Assembly: GCF_020524165.1 (NCBI RefSeq) | Contig: NZ_JAIVKU010000006.1 | Coordinates: 62,001-126,000 of the forward strand | Direction of reading: 5' to 3' | Length of the DNA: 64,000 bases | From: Guptibacillus hwajinpoensis | GTDB lineage: Bacteria > Bacillota > Bacilli > Bacillales > Guptibacillaceae | Shown here: positions 34,995 through 43,904 of the stretch, one piece after another | Layout of the letters: each line of letters opens with the position of its first letter | Numbering within the stretch: the stretch's first letter is position 1 | Program-made: the position numbers and the translations under genes | Notes under the pieces: generated by a model | What the model was told of the DNA's origin: nothing | The model's input: only the letters and a program-made list of their open reading frames with translations | Databases searched by the model: none

Positions 34995-34998
34995 CTTT

Positions 34999-35025
34999 AA
35001 AACGCGGGCGAAGCCTGCGTTTTCT
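34999..35025 (+). terminator. Terminator after the glucosidase gene
   Basis: Stem AAAACGCGGGC / GCCTGCGTTTT with one mismatch, loop GAA, followed by CTTTC. Confidence 0.75.
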
Positions 35026-35225
35026 TTCATATGGAAGTTTTACTTTATCGTTTTTTAAAGGATTGAATTCTTTATTTCGAGGGAAGATAATTTTGAGAAA
35101 AAGAATTTACTTAAAAAGTGATCGGTATCCTTTTTCTTTTTGTTACAGTCATGTATAATAACAGATGTACATTTGTTCATGAGTGGTTTTACTAAATTTC
35201 AATATAAAAAAAGGAGTGTATACAT

Positions 35226-37226
35226 ATGACAACGACTCAAATGGATTCACTTGCTGTAAATACGATTCGTACGCTAGCAATCGATGCAGTTGAAAAAGCA
35301 AACTCAGGTCACCCAGGAATGCCTATGGGTGCTGCACCAATGGCTTACACGCTATGGAGTCAGTTTATGAATCACAATCCATCTAACCCGGATTGGTTTA
35401 ACCGTGACCGTTTTGTTCTTTCAGCTGGTCATGGTTCAGCTTTACTATATAGCATGCTTCACTTGTTTGGTTATGACGTTACAATGGAAGATTTAAAATC
35501 ATTCCGTCAGTGGGGAAGCAATACACCAGGACACCCAGAATACGGTGAGACACCAGGAGTAGACGCAACAACTGGACCACTTGGCCAGGGACTTGCGATG
35601 GCAACTGGTATGGCTATGGCTGAACGTCACTTAGCAGCAACGTATAACCGTGATAACTTTAATGTGATTGATCATTATACGTACAGCATTTGTGGTGATG
35701 GTGATTTAATGGAAGGTGTTTCTTCAGAGTCAGCTTCACTAGCTGCCCATTTGAAGCTTGGTCGCCTTATTGTCATGTATGATTCAAACGACATCTCACT
35801 TGACGGTGATCTTGATCAGTCCTTCTCAGAAAACGTTCAACAACGTTATGAAGCATACGGCTGGCAAGTGATTCGCGTTGAAGATGGAAATGACATGGAT
35901 GCGATTGCGGACGCCCTTAAGCAAGCGAAAAGCAATACAGATCAACCAACACTAATTGAAGTGAAAACAACAATTGGGTATGGTTCACCGAACAAAGGTG
36001 GCAAAAATACTTCCCATGGTGCTCCGCTTGGTAAAGATGAAATTCAGCTAGTGAAAGAAAACTACCAGTGGACTTTCGAAGAAGATTTCTATATTCCTGA
36101 AGAAGTGAAAGGCCAGTTTGCAGATTTCAAAGAAGCTGGAAGCAAGAGAGAACAGGAATGGAATGAACTTTTCAAAAAGTATGAAGCGGCATATCCTGAG
36201 CTTGCAAAGCAACTAACTGCAGCTCTAAATAATGAACTTCCTGAAGGATGGGATCGCGAAGTTCCTACTTATGAAAGAGGAACAAGCACAGCCTCTCGTG
36301 CTGCATCTGGCGAAGTTCTTAATGCACTTGCTAAAAACAATACGCAAATCTTCGGTGGATCAGCTGACCTTGCGTCTTCTAACAAAACAATGTTAAAAGA
36401 CGAGCAAGACTTCTCGCCAGCAGATTACAGCGGACGTAATATCTGGTTCGGCGTACGTGAATTTGGAATGGCAGCAGCGATGAACGGGATTGCCCTTCAC
36501 AAAGGCCTTCGCATCTTTGGAGCAACGTTCTTCGTATTCTCTGATTACCTTCGTCCAGCACTTCGTCTATCAGCATTAATGGGTGTACCTGTAACTTACG
36601 TTTTCACTCATGATAGCGTAGCAGTAGGAGAAGATGGTCCAACTCACGAACCTGTTGAGCAACTTGCTTCACTACGTGCGATGCCAGGTCTTTCAGTGAT
36701 TCGTCCTGCTGATGGAAATGAAACTGCAGCTGCATGGAAACTATCTGTTGAAGCAACAGATCACCCAACAGCTCTTGTGCTTTCTCGTCAGAATCTTCCA
36801 GTTGTGACAGATTCACACGAACAAGCATACGAAGGCGTTAAACGCGGTGCTTACGTTGTTGCTGGTGGTGATGATGCCGAAGCAATTCTTCTTGCATCCG
36901 GATCTGAAGTTGGCTTAGCTGTAGAAGCGCAAGAACTTCTTTCTAAAGAAGGTATTTCAGCTTCTGTTGTCAGCATGCCAAGCTGGGATCGTTTCGAAAA
37001 GCAATCAGCTGATTATAAGCAAAGCGTTTTACCAGACAACGTAACGGCTCGTCTTGGTATTGAAATGGGTGTATCATTTGGCTGGGATAAGTACGTTGGC
37101 CAAAAAGGTGATATCCTTGCGATCGATCGCTTTGGAGCATCAGCGCCTGGGGATACTGTCATTAAGGAATTTGGCTTTACAGCAGAAAATGTTGTCAATA
37201 AAGTTAAAGCAATGCTCTCAAAATAA
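35226..37226 (+). CDS. tkt: Transketolase
   Basis: Thiamine-diphosphate enzyme of the pentose phosphate pathway, 666 residues, full length. It has the N-terminal [25 protein letters not shown], the ThDP motif [39 protein letters not shown], and the pyrimidine-domain signature [26 protein letters not shown]. It has a strong ribosome site AAAGGAGTG. A TATAAT at 35154-35159 may be its -10 box. A terminator follows, and then a SorC-type regulator gene. Confidence 0.97.
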   Translation: MTTTQMDSLAVNTIRTLAIDAVEKANSGHPGMPMGAAPMAYTLWSQFMNHNPSNPDWFNRDRFVLSAGHGSALLYSMLHLFGYDVTMEDLKSFRQWGSNTPGHPEYGETPGVDATTGPLGQGLAMATGMAMAERHLAATYNRDNFNVIDHYTYSICGDGDLMEGVSSESASLAAHLKLGRLIVMYDSNDISLDGDLDQSFSENVQQRYEAYGWQVIRVEDGNDMDAIADALKQAKSNTDQPTLIEVKTTIGYGSPNKGGKNTSHGAPLGKDEIQLVKENYQWTFEEDFYIPEEVKGQFADFKEAGSKREQEWNELFKKYEAAYPELAKQLTAALNNELPEGWDREVPTYERGTSTASRAASGEVLNALAKNNTQIFGGSADLASSNKTMLKDEQDFSPADYSGRNIWFGVREFGMAAAMNGIALHKGLRIFGATFFVFSDYLRPALRLSALMGVPVTYVFTHDSVAVGEDGPTHEPVEQLASLRAMPGLSVIRPADGNETAAAWKLSVEATDHPTALVLSRQNLPVVTDSHEQAYEGVKRGAYVVAGGDDAEAILLASGSEVGLAVEAQELLSKEGISASVVSMPSWDRFEKQSADYKQSVLPDNVTARLGIEMGVSFGWDKYVGQKGDILAIDRFGASAPGDTVIKEFGFTAENVVNKVKAMLSK

Positions 37227-37238
37227 AAGGAAGAGCGG

Positions 37239-37284
37239 AAGGCTTTCAGAAGGCGAAAATAGTCTTTCTGGAAGCCTTTTTCTT
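37239..37284 (+). terminator. Terminator after tkt
   Basis: Long stem AAGGCTT...CAGAA / TTTCTG...AAGCCTT around 37239-37277, followed by TTTTTC. Confidence 0.8.
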
Positions 37285-37325
37285 AACCGAAAGCCTATTA
37301 AATATTTGAATATACAGGTGTTGCT

Positions 37326-38285
37326 ATGGATAAAGATAAACTGACAAAGGTAGTCGAAGCTGCTCGTTTATACTATCAATTAGACTTTAGTCAACAGGAA
37401 ATCGCGAAGAAACTAGCGGTTTCAAGACCGACTGTTTCACGTTTATTAAAGCAGGCGAAAGCAGAAGGTGTTGTTGAAATTAAAATTCATGATCCCTCAC
37501 AGGACGTACATTTGCTTGCTGCAGAGCTTGCAAATGCATTTGGATTGATAGAAGCGAGAGTCGCGATCGTTCCCCAATTTGAAGATGATCTTGTAAAAAA
37601 ACATATTGGTAAAGTCGCAGCAGATTATTTGAATACAGCTATTCAAGGTAATGATTTAATTGGTGTTTCATGGGGCACTACTCTAAATGAGATTGGTAAG
37701 AATCTTCGTCACAAGTTACTGAAAAACGTGTCAGTCGTACAATTAAATGGTGGCATTAGTTATTCAGAAACAAATACTTATGCTTATGAAGTGATTCAAA
37801 TGATTGGCCGAGCTTTCCATGCTACGAGCCATTTTTTACCTGTTCCTGCGATTGTAGACCATCTTCTTGTAAAGCAAACGATGGAAGAAGACAGGCACAT
37901 TCGTCGCGTTCTGGATATGGGACGGAATGCGAATATTGCTCTTTTTAGTGTTGGTATTCCAACAAATGACTCAGTGATTGTTCAGGCTGATTATGTTTCA
38001 GAAGAAGAACTAGAAGTGATTCATAAGAAATCTGTTGGCGAAATTTGTTCGCGATTTTTTGACGAGAAGGGTCATGTGATTCATAAAGAATTAAATGAGC
38101 GAACAATTGGAATCGATCTAGAAGAACTCTCTATAAAAGAAAAGTCGATCTTGGCAGCTGGTGGGCCCAAGAAAGTTGAAGCCATCTACGGTGCACTGCA
38201 AGGTGGCTATGCCAATGTTCTAATAACGGATCATTTTACGGCTCGTGCTTTATTAGAGAAGAAAAAACAAGGGAGGGAACAATAA
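37326..38285 (+). CDS. SorC/DeoR-type sugar-phosphate-sensing regulator
   Basis: A 319-residue regulator with an N-terminal helix-turn-helix (YYQLDFSQQEIAKKLAVSRPTVSRLLKQAKAEGVVEIKI) and a C-terminal SorC sugar-binding domain (GVSWGTTLNEIGKNL, then LNGGISYSETNTYAYEV). It resembles B. subtilis DeoR in length and build, but no deoxyribonucleoside genes are nearby. Its position after tkt and before yhfI suggests a sugar phosphate effector, which I cannot define. It ends at the first base of yhfI (TAATG overlap), so these two are coupled. Confidence 0.83.
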   Translation: MDKDKLTKVVEAARLYYQLDFSQQEIAKKLAVSRPTVSRLLKQAKAEGVVEIKIHDPSQDVHLLAAELANAFGLIEARVAIVPQFEDDLVKKHIGKVAADYLNTAIQGNDLIGVSWGTTLNEIGKNLRHKLLKNVSVVQLNGGISYSETNTYAYEVIQMIGRAFHATSHFLPVPAIVDHLLVKQTMEEDRHIRRVLDMGRNANIALFSVGIPTNDSVIVQADYVSEEELEVIHKKSVGEICSRFFDEKGHVIHKELNERTIGIDLEELSIKEKSILAAGGPKKVEAIYGALQGGYANVLITDHFTARALLEKKKQGREQ

Positions 38286-39031
38286 TGAAAATGACCGTTT
38301 TAGGTCCTTGGGGTGGTTATCCTAAAGCTGGAGAAGCGAGTGCGGGGTATCTCTTTCAAAGTGAAGGCTATAACTTATTAATTGATTGTGGAAGTGGTGT
38401 ACTGTCCCAACTTCAATATCACCTTTCCGTCGAAGAACTTGATAGTGTCATCATTAGTCACTATCATCCAGATCATATTTCGGATGTAGGGGTTCTTTAT
38501 CACGGCCGCTTAATTCAGTCCAAAATAAAAGCTGAATTGCCCGTACTGCCGATCTATGGTCATTCGCATGATGAGGCAGGTTTTGCGAGTTTGGATCATA
38601 AACCTTATACCGAAGCAATAGCATACGAAGAACAAGATCAATTAGAACTCGGTCCTTTTTCCGTTACCTTTCAAAAAACAAAGCATCCGGTGACTTGTTA
38701 TGCGATGCGGATTACAGATGGGAAGCATGTCGCCGTGTTTACTGCAGATTCGAGCTATATCAAAGAGTTTGAAAGCTTTTCTAAAGGAGCTGATTTACTC
38801 ATTTCAGAATGCAATCTTTATGCAGATATGGATGGTTCAAAAATGGGGCATATGAATAGTACCGATGCAGCACGCATTGCGAGTGTAGCCGATGTATCTA
38901 CTCTTATGCTGACACACCTTCCTCATTTTGGAGAGCTATCGGAGCTGGAAAAGGATGCAAAACAACATTTTGATGGGAAAGTTGTACTTGCTTCTACGGG
39001 GCTCGTATGGGACTCAGAAGAAGAGTTATAG
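38285..39031 (+). CDS. yhfI: Metallo-beta-lactamase-fold hydrolase YhfI
   Basis: A 248-residue MBL-fold hydrolase of the YhfI type (244 in B. subtilis). The metal motif is SHYHPDHISDVG near residue 60, with further ligands in KHPVTCYAM, FTADSSY and HLPHFGE. It is similar in design to RNase Z and phosphodiesterase relatives but the substrate is unknown. It stands two genes before lplJ, consistent with the yhfI-lplJ order of B. subtilis; a repeat and a 64-residue gene lie between them here. Confidence 0.87.
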   Translation: MKMTVLGPWGGYPKAGEASAGYLFQSEGYNLLIDCGSGVLSQLQYHLSVEELDSVIISHYHPDHISDVGVLYHGRLIQSKIKAELPVLPIYGHSHDEAGFASLDHKPYTEAIAYEEQDQLELGPFSVTFQKTKHPVTCYAMRITDGKHVAVFTADSSYIKEFESFSKGADLLISECNLYADMDGSKMGHMNSTDAARIASVADVSTLMLTHLPHFGELSELEKDAKQHFDGKVVLASTGLVWDSEEEL

Positions 39032-39033
39032 TA

Positions 39034-39071
39034 AAAAGCCAGAAGAAGGAGTCCTTCTTCTGGCTTTTATT
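39034..39071 (+). terminator. Terminator after yhfI
   Basis: A perfect 17-bp stem AAAAGCCAGAAGAAGGA / TCCTTCTTCTGGCTTTT (39034-39050 with 39052-39068), then ATTTT. Confidence 0.9.
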
Positions 39072-39084
39072 TTTGTAGATAAGG

Positions 39085-39376
39085 GTTTCAGTGGATGGTA
39101 TGTCTAACCACCCACTTCCGCTTTTCTTTAAATCCAGCTGCTACTCGCAGAAACTGCGATATTTCACTCTTTCACCAGAACACAAAGGGCGTGTTCTAGT
39201 TCAAGAGTTCCAATATCTCCAATATCTCCGTTTCTAAACGCTCGTCTCCGCTTTTTTGATCCAGCTATAGTGGGCAGACACTCGGTCACTTCACCTTTTC
39301 ATCCGAACACAAAGAGCGTGTTCAAATGAAAAGGCTCCAGTGCCTGCCGTGTCTAACCGCCCACTTCCGCTTTTCT
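39085..39376. repeat. Tandem hairpin-forming intergenic repeat element
   Basis: This gap (39032-39375) holds no gene but a tandem repeat. CCGCTTTT recurs at 39118, 39248 and 39367, and GTCTAACC(A/G)CCCACTTCCGC occurs at 39102 and 39351. Each unit folds as a long hairpin with a conserved tip GAACAC-AAAG(A/G)GC-GTGTTC (39179-39196 and 39305-39322). Outer arms pair within each unit (CCTTTTCAT with ATGAAAAGG in unit 2, ACTCTT with AAGAGT in unit 1). The first unit is preceded by the end of a truncated one. I recognise this as a type of dispersed intergenic repeat found in Bacillaceae genomes. It ends exactly at the stop codon of the next gene. Confidence 0.75.
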
Positions 39377-39570
39377 TATTCCCCCAACGTTGCGTCTAGT
39401 TTTCCGTTCATGTCCATTAAGAAGCCGATTTCTCGGCCGAGTAGGCGGGCTAGTTCTTTGGATTTTTTTTCGCCTTCGGATTTGATTTGTTCGATGGTTA
39501 GGCTTGAGTTTAGGTTTGATGCCCCTACAATGACGGGGATTTCACCTTTTTCGTAATAGACGATTTTCAT
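39376..39570 (-). CDS. Small conserved-looking protein of 64 residues
   Basis: A short gene I do not recognise. The product starts MKIVYYEKGEIPVIVGASN, then a charged helix-like segment IKSEGEKKSKELARLLGREIGF, with no signal peptide or membrane segment. The ribosome site GAGGAGGAG lies directly before the ATG at 39570, which makes translation likely. It lies between yhfI and lplJ on the opposite strand. The stop coincides with the boundary of the repeat element, so its 3' end or terminator may have been shaped by that repeat. Confidence 0.6.
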   Translation of the reverse strand: MKIVYYEKGEIPVIVGASNLNSSLTIEQIKSEGEKKSKELARLLGREIGFLMDMNGKLDATLGE

Positions 39571-39741
39571 ATTGCTCCTCCTCAAAATGCGTTTGCTTAC
39601 AATATTCGTACGGAGAAGGCTAGGAAAGGGTAGGGGAGGTGTGGTTTTTCATACTTTGGCAGGGGGACATAAGTATCAGGTTTTGATTCCTTAACAACAA
39701 TTCATTAGAATAGAGAGAGAGAACATACAGGAGGTACTGGA

Positions 39742-40731
39742 ATGCTTTATATAGATAATGAAAACATTATGGATGCTGGGATTAATCTCGCCATTGAAGA
39801 ATATATTTTGAAAGAGCTTGATCCCGAGGAAACGTATTTATTATTTTACTCCATGAACCCGACCGTTATCGTGGGGAAAAATCAAAATACGATTGAGCAA
39901 ATTGACACGAACTATATACGTGAGAATCAAGTAGATGTGATTCGCCGGCTATCAGGTGGTGGAGCGGTTTATAATGATCCTGGTAATTTAAGCTTTAGTA
40001 TTATTACGAAGGATGACGGCAATAGCTTCCATAACTATAAGAAATTCACTGATCCTGTAGTGAAGGCTCTTAGTAAGCTTGGTGTCAATGCGGAACTCAG
40101 CGGACGAAACGATTTGTTAGTGAATGGCAAGAAAATATCAGGGAATGCGCAGTTTTCAACAAAAGGAAGAATGTACAGCCATGGAACGCTCATGTTTAAT
40201 GTAAACTTAGAAAATGTCGTAAAAGCTTTAAAAGTCAATAAAGAGAAGATTGAATCGAAAGGGATTAAATCGATTCGTAGTCGTGTTACGAATATTAGTG
40301 AACATATGGATCAGGAGATGACCCGAGAGCAGTTTAAACAAACGTTACTACAGTATATTTTTGAAGGAGAAGAGCACATTCCTTCTTATGATCTAACCGA
40401 AAAAGATTGGGAGGCCATTCATCAAATTGCTGAGGAACGATATAAGAACTGGGATTGGAATTATGGTCGTTCCCCAAAATTTAATGTGCAACACTCGAAA
40501 CGTTTTCCAATTGGATCAATTGATGTTCGTCTGGAAGTAAAGAAAGGATACATTGAACAGGTGACCATATTTGGAGATTTCTTTGGAGTTGGAGATGTAA
40601 AAGAGCTTGAAAACCAACTTACGGGTGTTCGCTATGAACCCGGGTCACTTGAAGAAACACTACAACATGTGGACGTATCTCATTATTTCGGTAAAATAAC
40701 AAAAAAAGAATTTATTGATCTTCTCTATTAA
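39742..40731 (+). CDS. lplJ: Lipoate-protein ligase LplJ
   Basis: A 329-residue lipoate ligase that attaches scavenged lipoate to E2 and GcvH proteins. It has the family motif VIRRLSGGGAVYNDPGNLSFS with the conserved RR-GGG-x-V-x-H/N pattern, then GRNDLLVNGKKISGNAQF with the catalytic lysine, and a C-terminal accessory domain. It starts at ATG 39742 after AGGAGG. Its position before lcfB agrees with B. subtilis yhfJ-yhfL. It could supply the lipoyl group for the 2-oxoacid dehydrogenase E2 encoded at 56780. Confidence 0.93.
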   Translation: MLYIDNENIMDAGINLAIEEYILKELDPEETYLLFYSMNPTVIVGKNQNTIEQIDTNYIRENQVDVIRRLSGGGAVYNDPGNLSFSIITKDDGNSFHNYKKFTDPVVKALSKLGVNAELSGRNDLLVNGKKISGNAQFSTKGRMYSHGTLMFNVNLENVVKALKVNKEKIESKGIKSIRSRVTNISEHMDQEMTREQFKQTLLQYIFEGEEHIPSYDLTEKDWEAIHQIAEERYKNWDWNYGRSPKFNVQHSKRFPIGSIDVRLEVKKGYIEQVTIFGDFFGVGDVKELENQLTGVRYEPGSLEETLQHVDVSHYFGKITKKEFIDLLY

Positions 40732-40764
40732 AAGAAAGGGGCTGGATATCCAGCCCCTTCTTCT
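40732..40764 (+). terminator. Terminator after lplJ
   Basis: Stem AAGAAAGGGGCTGGAT / ATCCAGCCCCTTCTT (one bulge), ending in a T-rich tail. Confidence 0.88.
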
Positions 40765-40872
40765 ATTAAACCTATTCTATCTCTAGCTCAGCTAATCAAC
40801 TCTTGGTGAAATGATTGACGTAAGTAAATGTGTTTTATTTAGAATTAAATTATGAACTTTCTGCTGTTCCCC

Positions 40873-40938
40873 TTGCTAGTGAAATTTTCTTCCAATATAA
40901 TATATTTAGAAAATTAAAAATGAATGACTACTCATTCA
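40873..40938 (+). promoter_or_regulatory. Sigma-A promoter and FadR box of lcfB
   Basis: TTGCTA (40873-40878), 17-base spacer, TATAAT (40896-40901). Then at 40921-40938 TGAATGA-CTAC-TCATTCA, a perfect 7-base inverted repeat equal to the B. subtilis FadR (YsiA) operator form TGAATGA-MTAN-TCATTCA. Binding there would block transcription, relieved by long-chain acyl-CoA. Confidence 0.82.
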
Positions 40939-40954
40939 TATAGGAGGAGAGCGA

Positions 40955-42481
40955 ATGAATCTATCTCAGCAATTAACAGAGACAGCGGCGACCTATCCTG
41001 ACAAACAGGCTTATATTTACCAGGATGAAGCTGTCTTGTACAAAGAACTTGATCAGAAGGTTTCTGCGTTTGCTGCAAAGTTATTGGGAGAGGGAGTTAA
41101 AAAGAACGATCACGTGGCTCTAATACTCGGGAACTCACCTGAGTTTTTAATTGCTTACTACGGTGTATTACGAGCTGGCGCAGTCGTTATTCCAATCAAT
41201 CCAATTTATACGCCAGATGAAATTGGTTTTCTTCTTCATAATGGAGATGTTAAGGCGATCGTCACGTTGGAACAAGGCCTTCCTCTAGTCGAAAAAATGG
41301 CCGATCAGCTACAAAACATTGTTCTTGTTGTATATGCAGGTGAGGGCAAGGAAGAGCGGATTATTTCAAACATAAAAATGAAACCGTTTACAAGTATGGT
41401 TGACGATCAGAACGAATTTTTACCAGATGTTAAGATCGACGATGATGATTTGGCCGTGATTCTCTATACTTCTGGCACAACAGGAAAACCAAAAGGTGCG
41501 ATGCTCACACATAAGAACTTATTTAGTAATGCTTCAGATACAGGCTCTTACCTCCAAATCTCTTCCGGTGACGTTGTCATCACTGCACTTCCAATGTTCC
41601 ATGTGTTCTGCATGACTGTTTCAATGAATGCCCCACTTACATCAGGAGGAACGCTTTTAATTCTTCCAAAGTTCAGTCCTCAAGAAGTTTTCCGTGTCGC
41701 TGAGAAATACAAAGCTACTATTTTTGCAGGAGTACCAACGATGTATAATTTCCTATATCAATATCCTGAAGGTCGGGCTGAATATTTTCAGCATATGCGC
41801 CTTTGTATTTCAGGAGGTTCTTCTTTACCTGTGGCCCTTCTTCATCGATTCGAAGAGAAATTTCAAGTTCGTATTTCAGAAGGGTATGGATTGTCAGAAG
41901 CATCTCCTGTTACGTGCTTCAATCCGCTAGATCGTCCTCGAAAAGCCGGTTCGATTGGCATGAACATCACGAATGTTGTGAATAAAGTCGTTGATGAACT
42001 TGGGCAGGAAGTGCCGGTAGGAGAGGTAGGAGAGCTTGCGGTTAAAGGACCGAATGTCATGAAAGGGTATTATAAAATGCCTGAAGATACCGCAGTGACC
42101 CTGAAAGAAGGATGGCTATTTACTGGTGATTTAGCAAGAATGGATGAAGAGGGCTACTTCTATATTGTCGATCGTAAAAAAGATATGGTTATTGTTGGCG
42201 GTTATAATGTCTACCCAAGAGAAGTAGAAGAAGTTCTGTATCAGCATCCTGATATCGTTGAAGCTGCAGTTGTAGGGGTACCTGATCCAAACTTTGGAGA
42301 AGCGGTTCAAGCATTTATTGTCACAACACAGGAGATGACAGAAGATGATGTGATGAACTATTGTAAAGAGCATCTAGCAAAATACAAATGTCCGACGATT
42401 GTAGAGTTCATTCAAGAGTTGCCAAAGAATACAACTGGAAAAATATTAAGAAAAGCTCTTCGTAAACAAGTGAACGCTTAA
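40955..42481 (+). CDS. lcfB: Long-chain acyl-CoA synthetase LcfB
   Basis: A 508-residue AMP-forming acyl-CoA ligase similar in length to B. subtilis LcfB (YhfL). It has the P loop [15 protein letters not shown] near residue 170, then YGLSEASP, then the motif [26 protein letters not shown], and the catalytic lysine region [14 protein letters not shown] at the C terminus. Synteny after lplJ and the FadR box both point to fatty acids. It lies directly before the paa cluster, so it might also activate phenylacetate, but the FadR control argues against that as main role. A perfect terminator separates it from paaA. Confidence 0.88.
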   Translation: MNLSQQLTETAATYPDKQAYIYQDEAVLYKELDQKVSAFAAKLLGEGVKKNDHVALILGNSPEFLIAYYGVLRAGAVVIPINPIYTPDEIGFLLHNGDVKAIVTLEQGLPLVEKMADQLQNIVLVVYAGEGKEERIISNIKMKPFTSMVDDQNEFLPDVKIDDDDLAVILYTSGTTGKPKGAMLTHKNLFSNASDTGSYLQISSGDVVITALPMFHVFCMTVSMNAPLTSGGTLLILPKFSPQEVFRVAEKYKATIFAGVPTMYNFLYQYPEGRAEYFQHMRLCISGGSSLPVALLHRFEEKFQVRISEGYGLSEASPVTCFNPLDRPRKAGSIGMNITNVVNKVVDELGQEVPVGEVGELAVKGPNVMKGYYKMPEDTAVTLKEGWLFTGDLARMDEEGYFYIVDRKKDMVIVGGYNVYPREVEEVLYQHPDIVEAAVVGVPDPNFGEAVQAFIVTTQEMTEDDVMNYCKEHLAKYKCPTIVEFIQELPKNTTGKILRKALRKQVNA

Positions 42482-42482
42482 T

Positions 42483-42515
42483 ACAAAAGCCGATCCATTT
42501 TGGATCGGCTTTTGT
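42483..42515 (+). terminator. Terminator after lcfB
   Basis: A perfect 15-bp stem ACAAAAGCCGATCCA / TGGATCGGCTTTTGT (42483-42497 with 42501-42515), loop TTT. Confidence 0.92.
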
Positions 42516-42535
42516 TATGAATAATCAGAAAACAA

Positions 42536-42586
42536 TTGATATTTATATGACAATAAAATATAATGACGTTAAATAAACGTTATATA
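42536..42586 (+). promoter_or_regulatory. Promoter and operator of the paaA operon
   Basis: TTGATA (42536-42541), 17-base spacer, perfect TATAAT (42559-42564). Two bases after the -10 box comes the palindromic CGTT-AAATA-AACG (42567-42579), covering the expected start site, and extending to T-T-ATATA at 42586. An almost identical site is found in the promoter of the phenylalanine dehydrogenase operon. Confidence 0.75.
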
Positions 42587-42599
42587 GGAGGTGCGAATA

Positions 42600-43556
42600 G
42601 TGGAGATTTCTACAAATGAAAGAATGGATCATTTTATGAATCGAATCAATGATGGTGAAAAAATAGAAGCGGATGATTGGATGCCGGATGACTATCGAGA
42701 AGCATTAATTCGGTTAATTTCTATGCATGGAATTAGTGAGATAATGGGAGCTTTACCTGAGAAAGAGTGGGTGCCAAAAGCCCCAACTGTCTACCGTAAG
42801 CTTGCGATCATGGCAAAAGTTCAGGATGAAATGGGTCATGGACAATTATTACTTCGAGTAGCGGAAGATTTAATGGAACCCCTAGGGAAAAATCGTGATG
42901 ATATTATGAAGGATCTGTTTTCAGGCAAATTGAAATTCCATAATGTCTTTCATATGAAAGCCCCAACGTGGGGGGACGCTGGTGTCATTGCATGGTTAGT
43001 AGATGGTGCGGCCATTATTTCTCAGACGATGATGCTTGGTACTTCTTATGGACCTTATGGCCGGGCTTTGAAACGGATTTGCGCAGAAGAGGTATTTCAT
43101 GCTCAGCACGGAGAAAGTATTATTATGAGTTTAGCTGAAGGAACGAAAGAGCAACGAGCGCTGTTACAAGACTCCATTAACAGATGGTGGTCCTCGTTAT
43201 TAATGTTCTTTGGACCGAGAACAAATGCGGAAACTGGACATAGCAACCAGGATAAAAATATGCGCTATAAGCTTCGGACAAAAACGAATGAACAGCTCAG
43301 GCAGGAATTTCTAACAAAGTATGTTCCACGCGTGTGGGCACTTGGTCTAACGATCCCTGATCCGACGCTGCGATTCGATGCAGAATCGTCTGAATGGAAG
43401 TATCAACAACCTGATTGGGAAGAATTCAAGAAAATTGTAACAGGACATGGACCGAAATCGAAGGAGCGATTAGCGCTTCGGGTGCAATCATATGAAATGA
43501 ACAGTTGGGTAAGGGAAGCACTTGGAACATGTCGGATATCAAAAGTTACGAGGTGA
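42600..43556 (+). CDS. paaA: Phenylacetyl-CoA epoxidase subunit PaaA
   Basis: Catalytic di-iron subunit of the phenylacetyl-CoA 1,2-epoxidase, 318 residues. Iron ligands are seen in the two helix pairs: KVQDEMGHGQLL (ExxH) and CAEEVFHAQHGES (ExxH). It matches PaaA through WMPDDYREALIRLISMHG and the C-terminal PDWEEFKKIVTGHGP. I start it at GTG 42600, which has TAGGAGGTG at 42585-42593; a GTG at 42591 is part of that site. First gene of paaABCD. Confidence 0.95.
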   Translation: MEISTNERMDHFMNRINDGEKIEADDWMPDDYREALIRLISMHGISEIMGALPEKEWVPKAPTVYRKLAIMAKVQDEMGHGQLLLRVAEDLMEPLGKNRDDIMKDLFSGKLKFHNVFHMKAPTWGDAGVIAWLVDGAAIISQTMMLGTSYGPYGRALKRICAEEVFHAQHGESIIMSLAEGTKEQRALLQDSINRWWSSLLMFFGPRTNAETGHSNQDKNMRYKLRTKTNEQLRQEFLTKYVPRVWALGLTIPDPTLRFDAESSEWKYQQPDWEEFKKIVTGHGPKSKERLALRVQSYEMNSWVREALGTCRISKVTR

Positions 43557-43562
43557 GACGTG

Positions 43563-43904
43563 GTGAGTGAAAAGGGTAGTCTTTTTTATGAAGTTTATGA
43601 GGTGTTTAGTAAGAAAACAGATACATCTGCGCTTCAACATCAATTTAGTCTGCTTGCACCAAACCAGGAACTCGCATTCATTATGGCGAAAGAGAATTTC
43701 TTTCGACGGGAGCAGGTTGCAGATATCTGGGTGGTAAAGCGTGAGCATATAAAGCGAATGAGTCAGGAAGAGAAAGAAGCATTGAACCATTTAGAGAAAA
43801 ATTATCGCGAGACAAAGGGATATGGGTACTTAAAGAAAAAGTGGAGGCAGTATGAACAAGAACAGCTTACTGAAAAAGATATTATGGGAGGAGGAGAAGG
43901 CTAA
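43563..43904 (+). CDS. paaB: Phenylacetyl-CoA epoxidase subunit PaaB
   Basis: A 113-residue structural subunit, thought to bridge PaaA-PaaC heterodimers. It shows the PaaB pattern YEVFSKKTDTSALQHQFSLLAPNQELAFIMAKENFFRREQVADIWVVKR. GTG 43563 was chosen because GAGGTG lies at 43550-43555; the GTG at 43560 is three bases nearer. It is longer at the C terminus than proteobacterial PaaB, with a charged helical tail. The stop overlaps the paaC start (TAATG). Confidence 0.92.
   Translation: MSEKGSLFYEVYEVFSKKTDTSALQHQFSLLAPNQELAFIMAKENFFRREQVADIWVVKREHIKRMSQEEKEALNHLEKNYRETKGYGYLKKKWRQYEQEQLTEKDIMGGGEG

Noticed and set aside
39326..39556. Plus-strand open frame over the repeat and the 64-residue gene
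   Set aside because: It starts inside the repeat element and lacks a ribosome site; the opposite strand has a much better gene.
40955..42481. Phenylacetate-CoA ligase (PaaK) role for the acyl-CoA synthetase
   Set aside because: Length, motifs, synteny with lplJ and the FadR box indicate LcfB; a terminator separates it from paaA.
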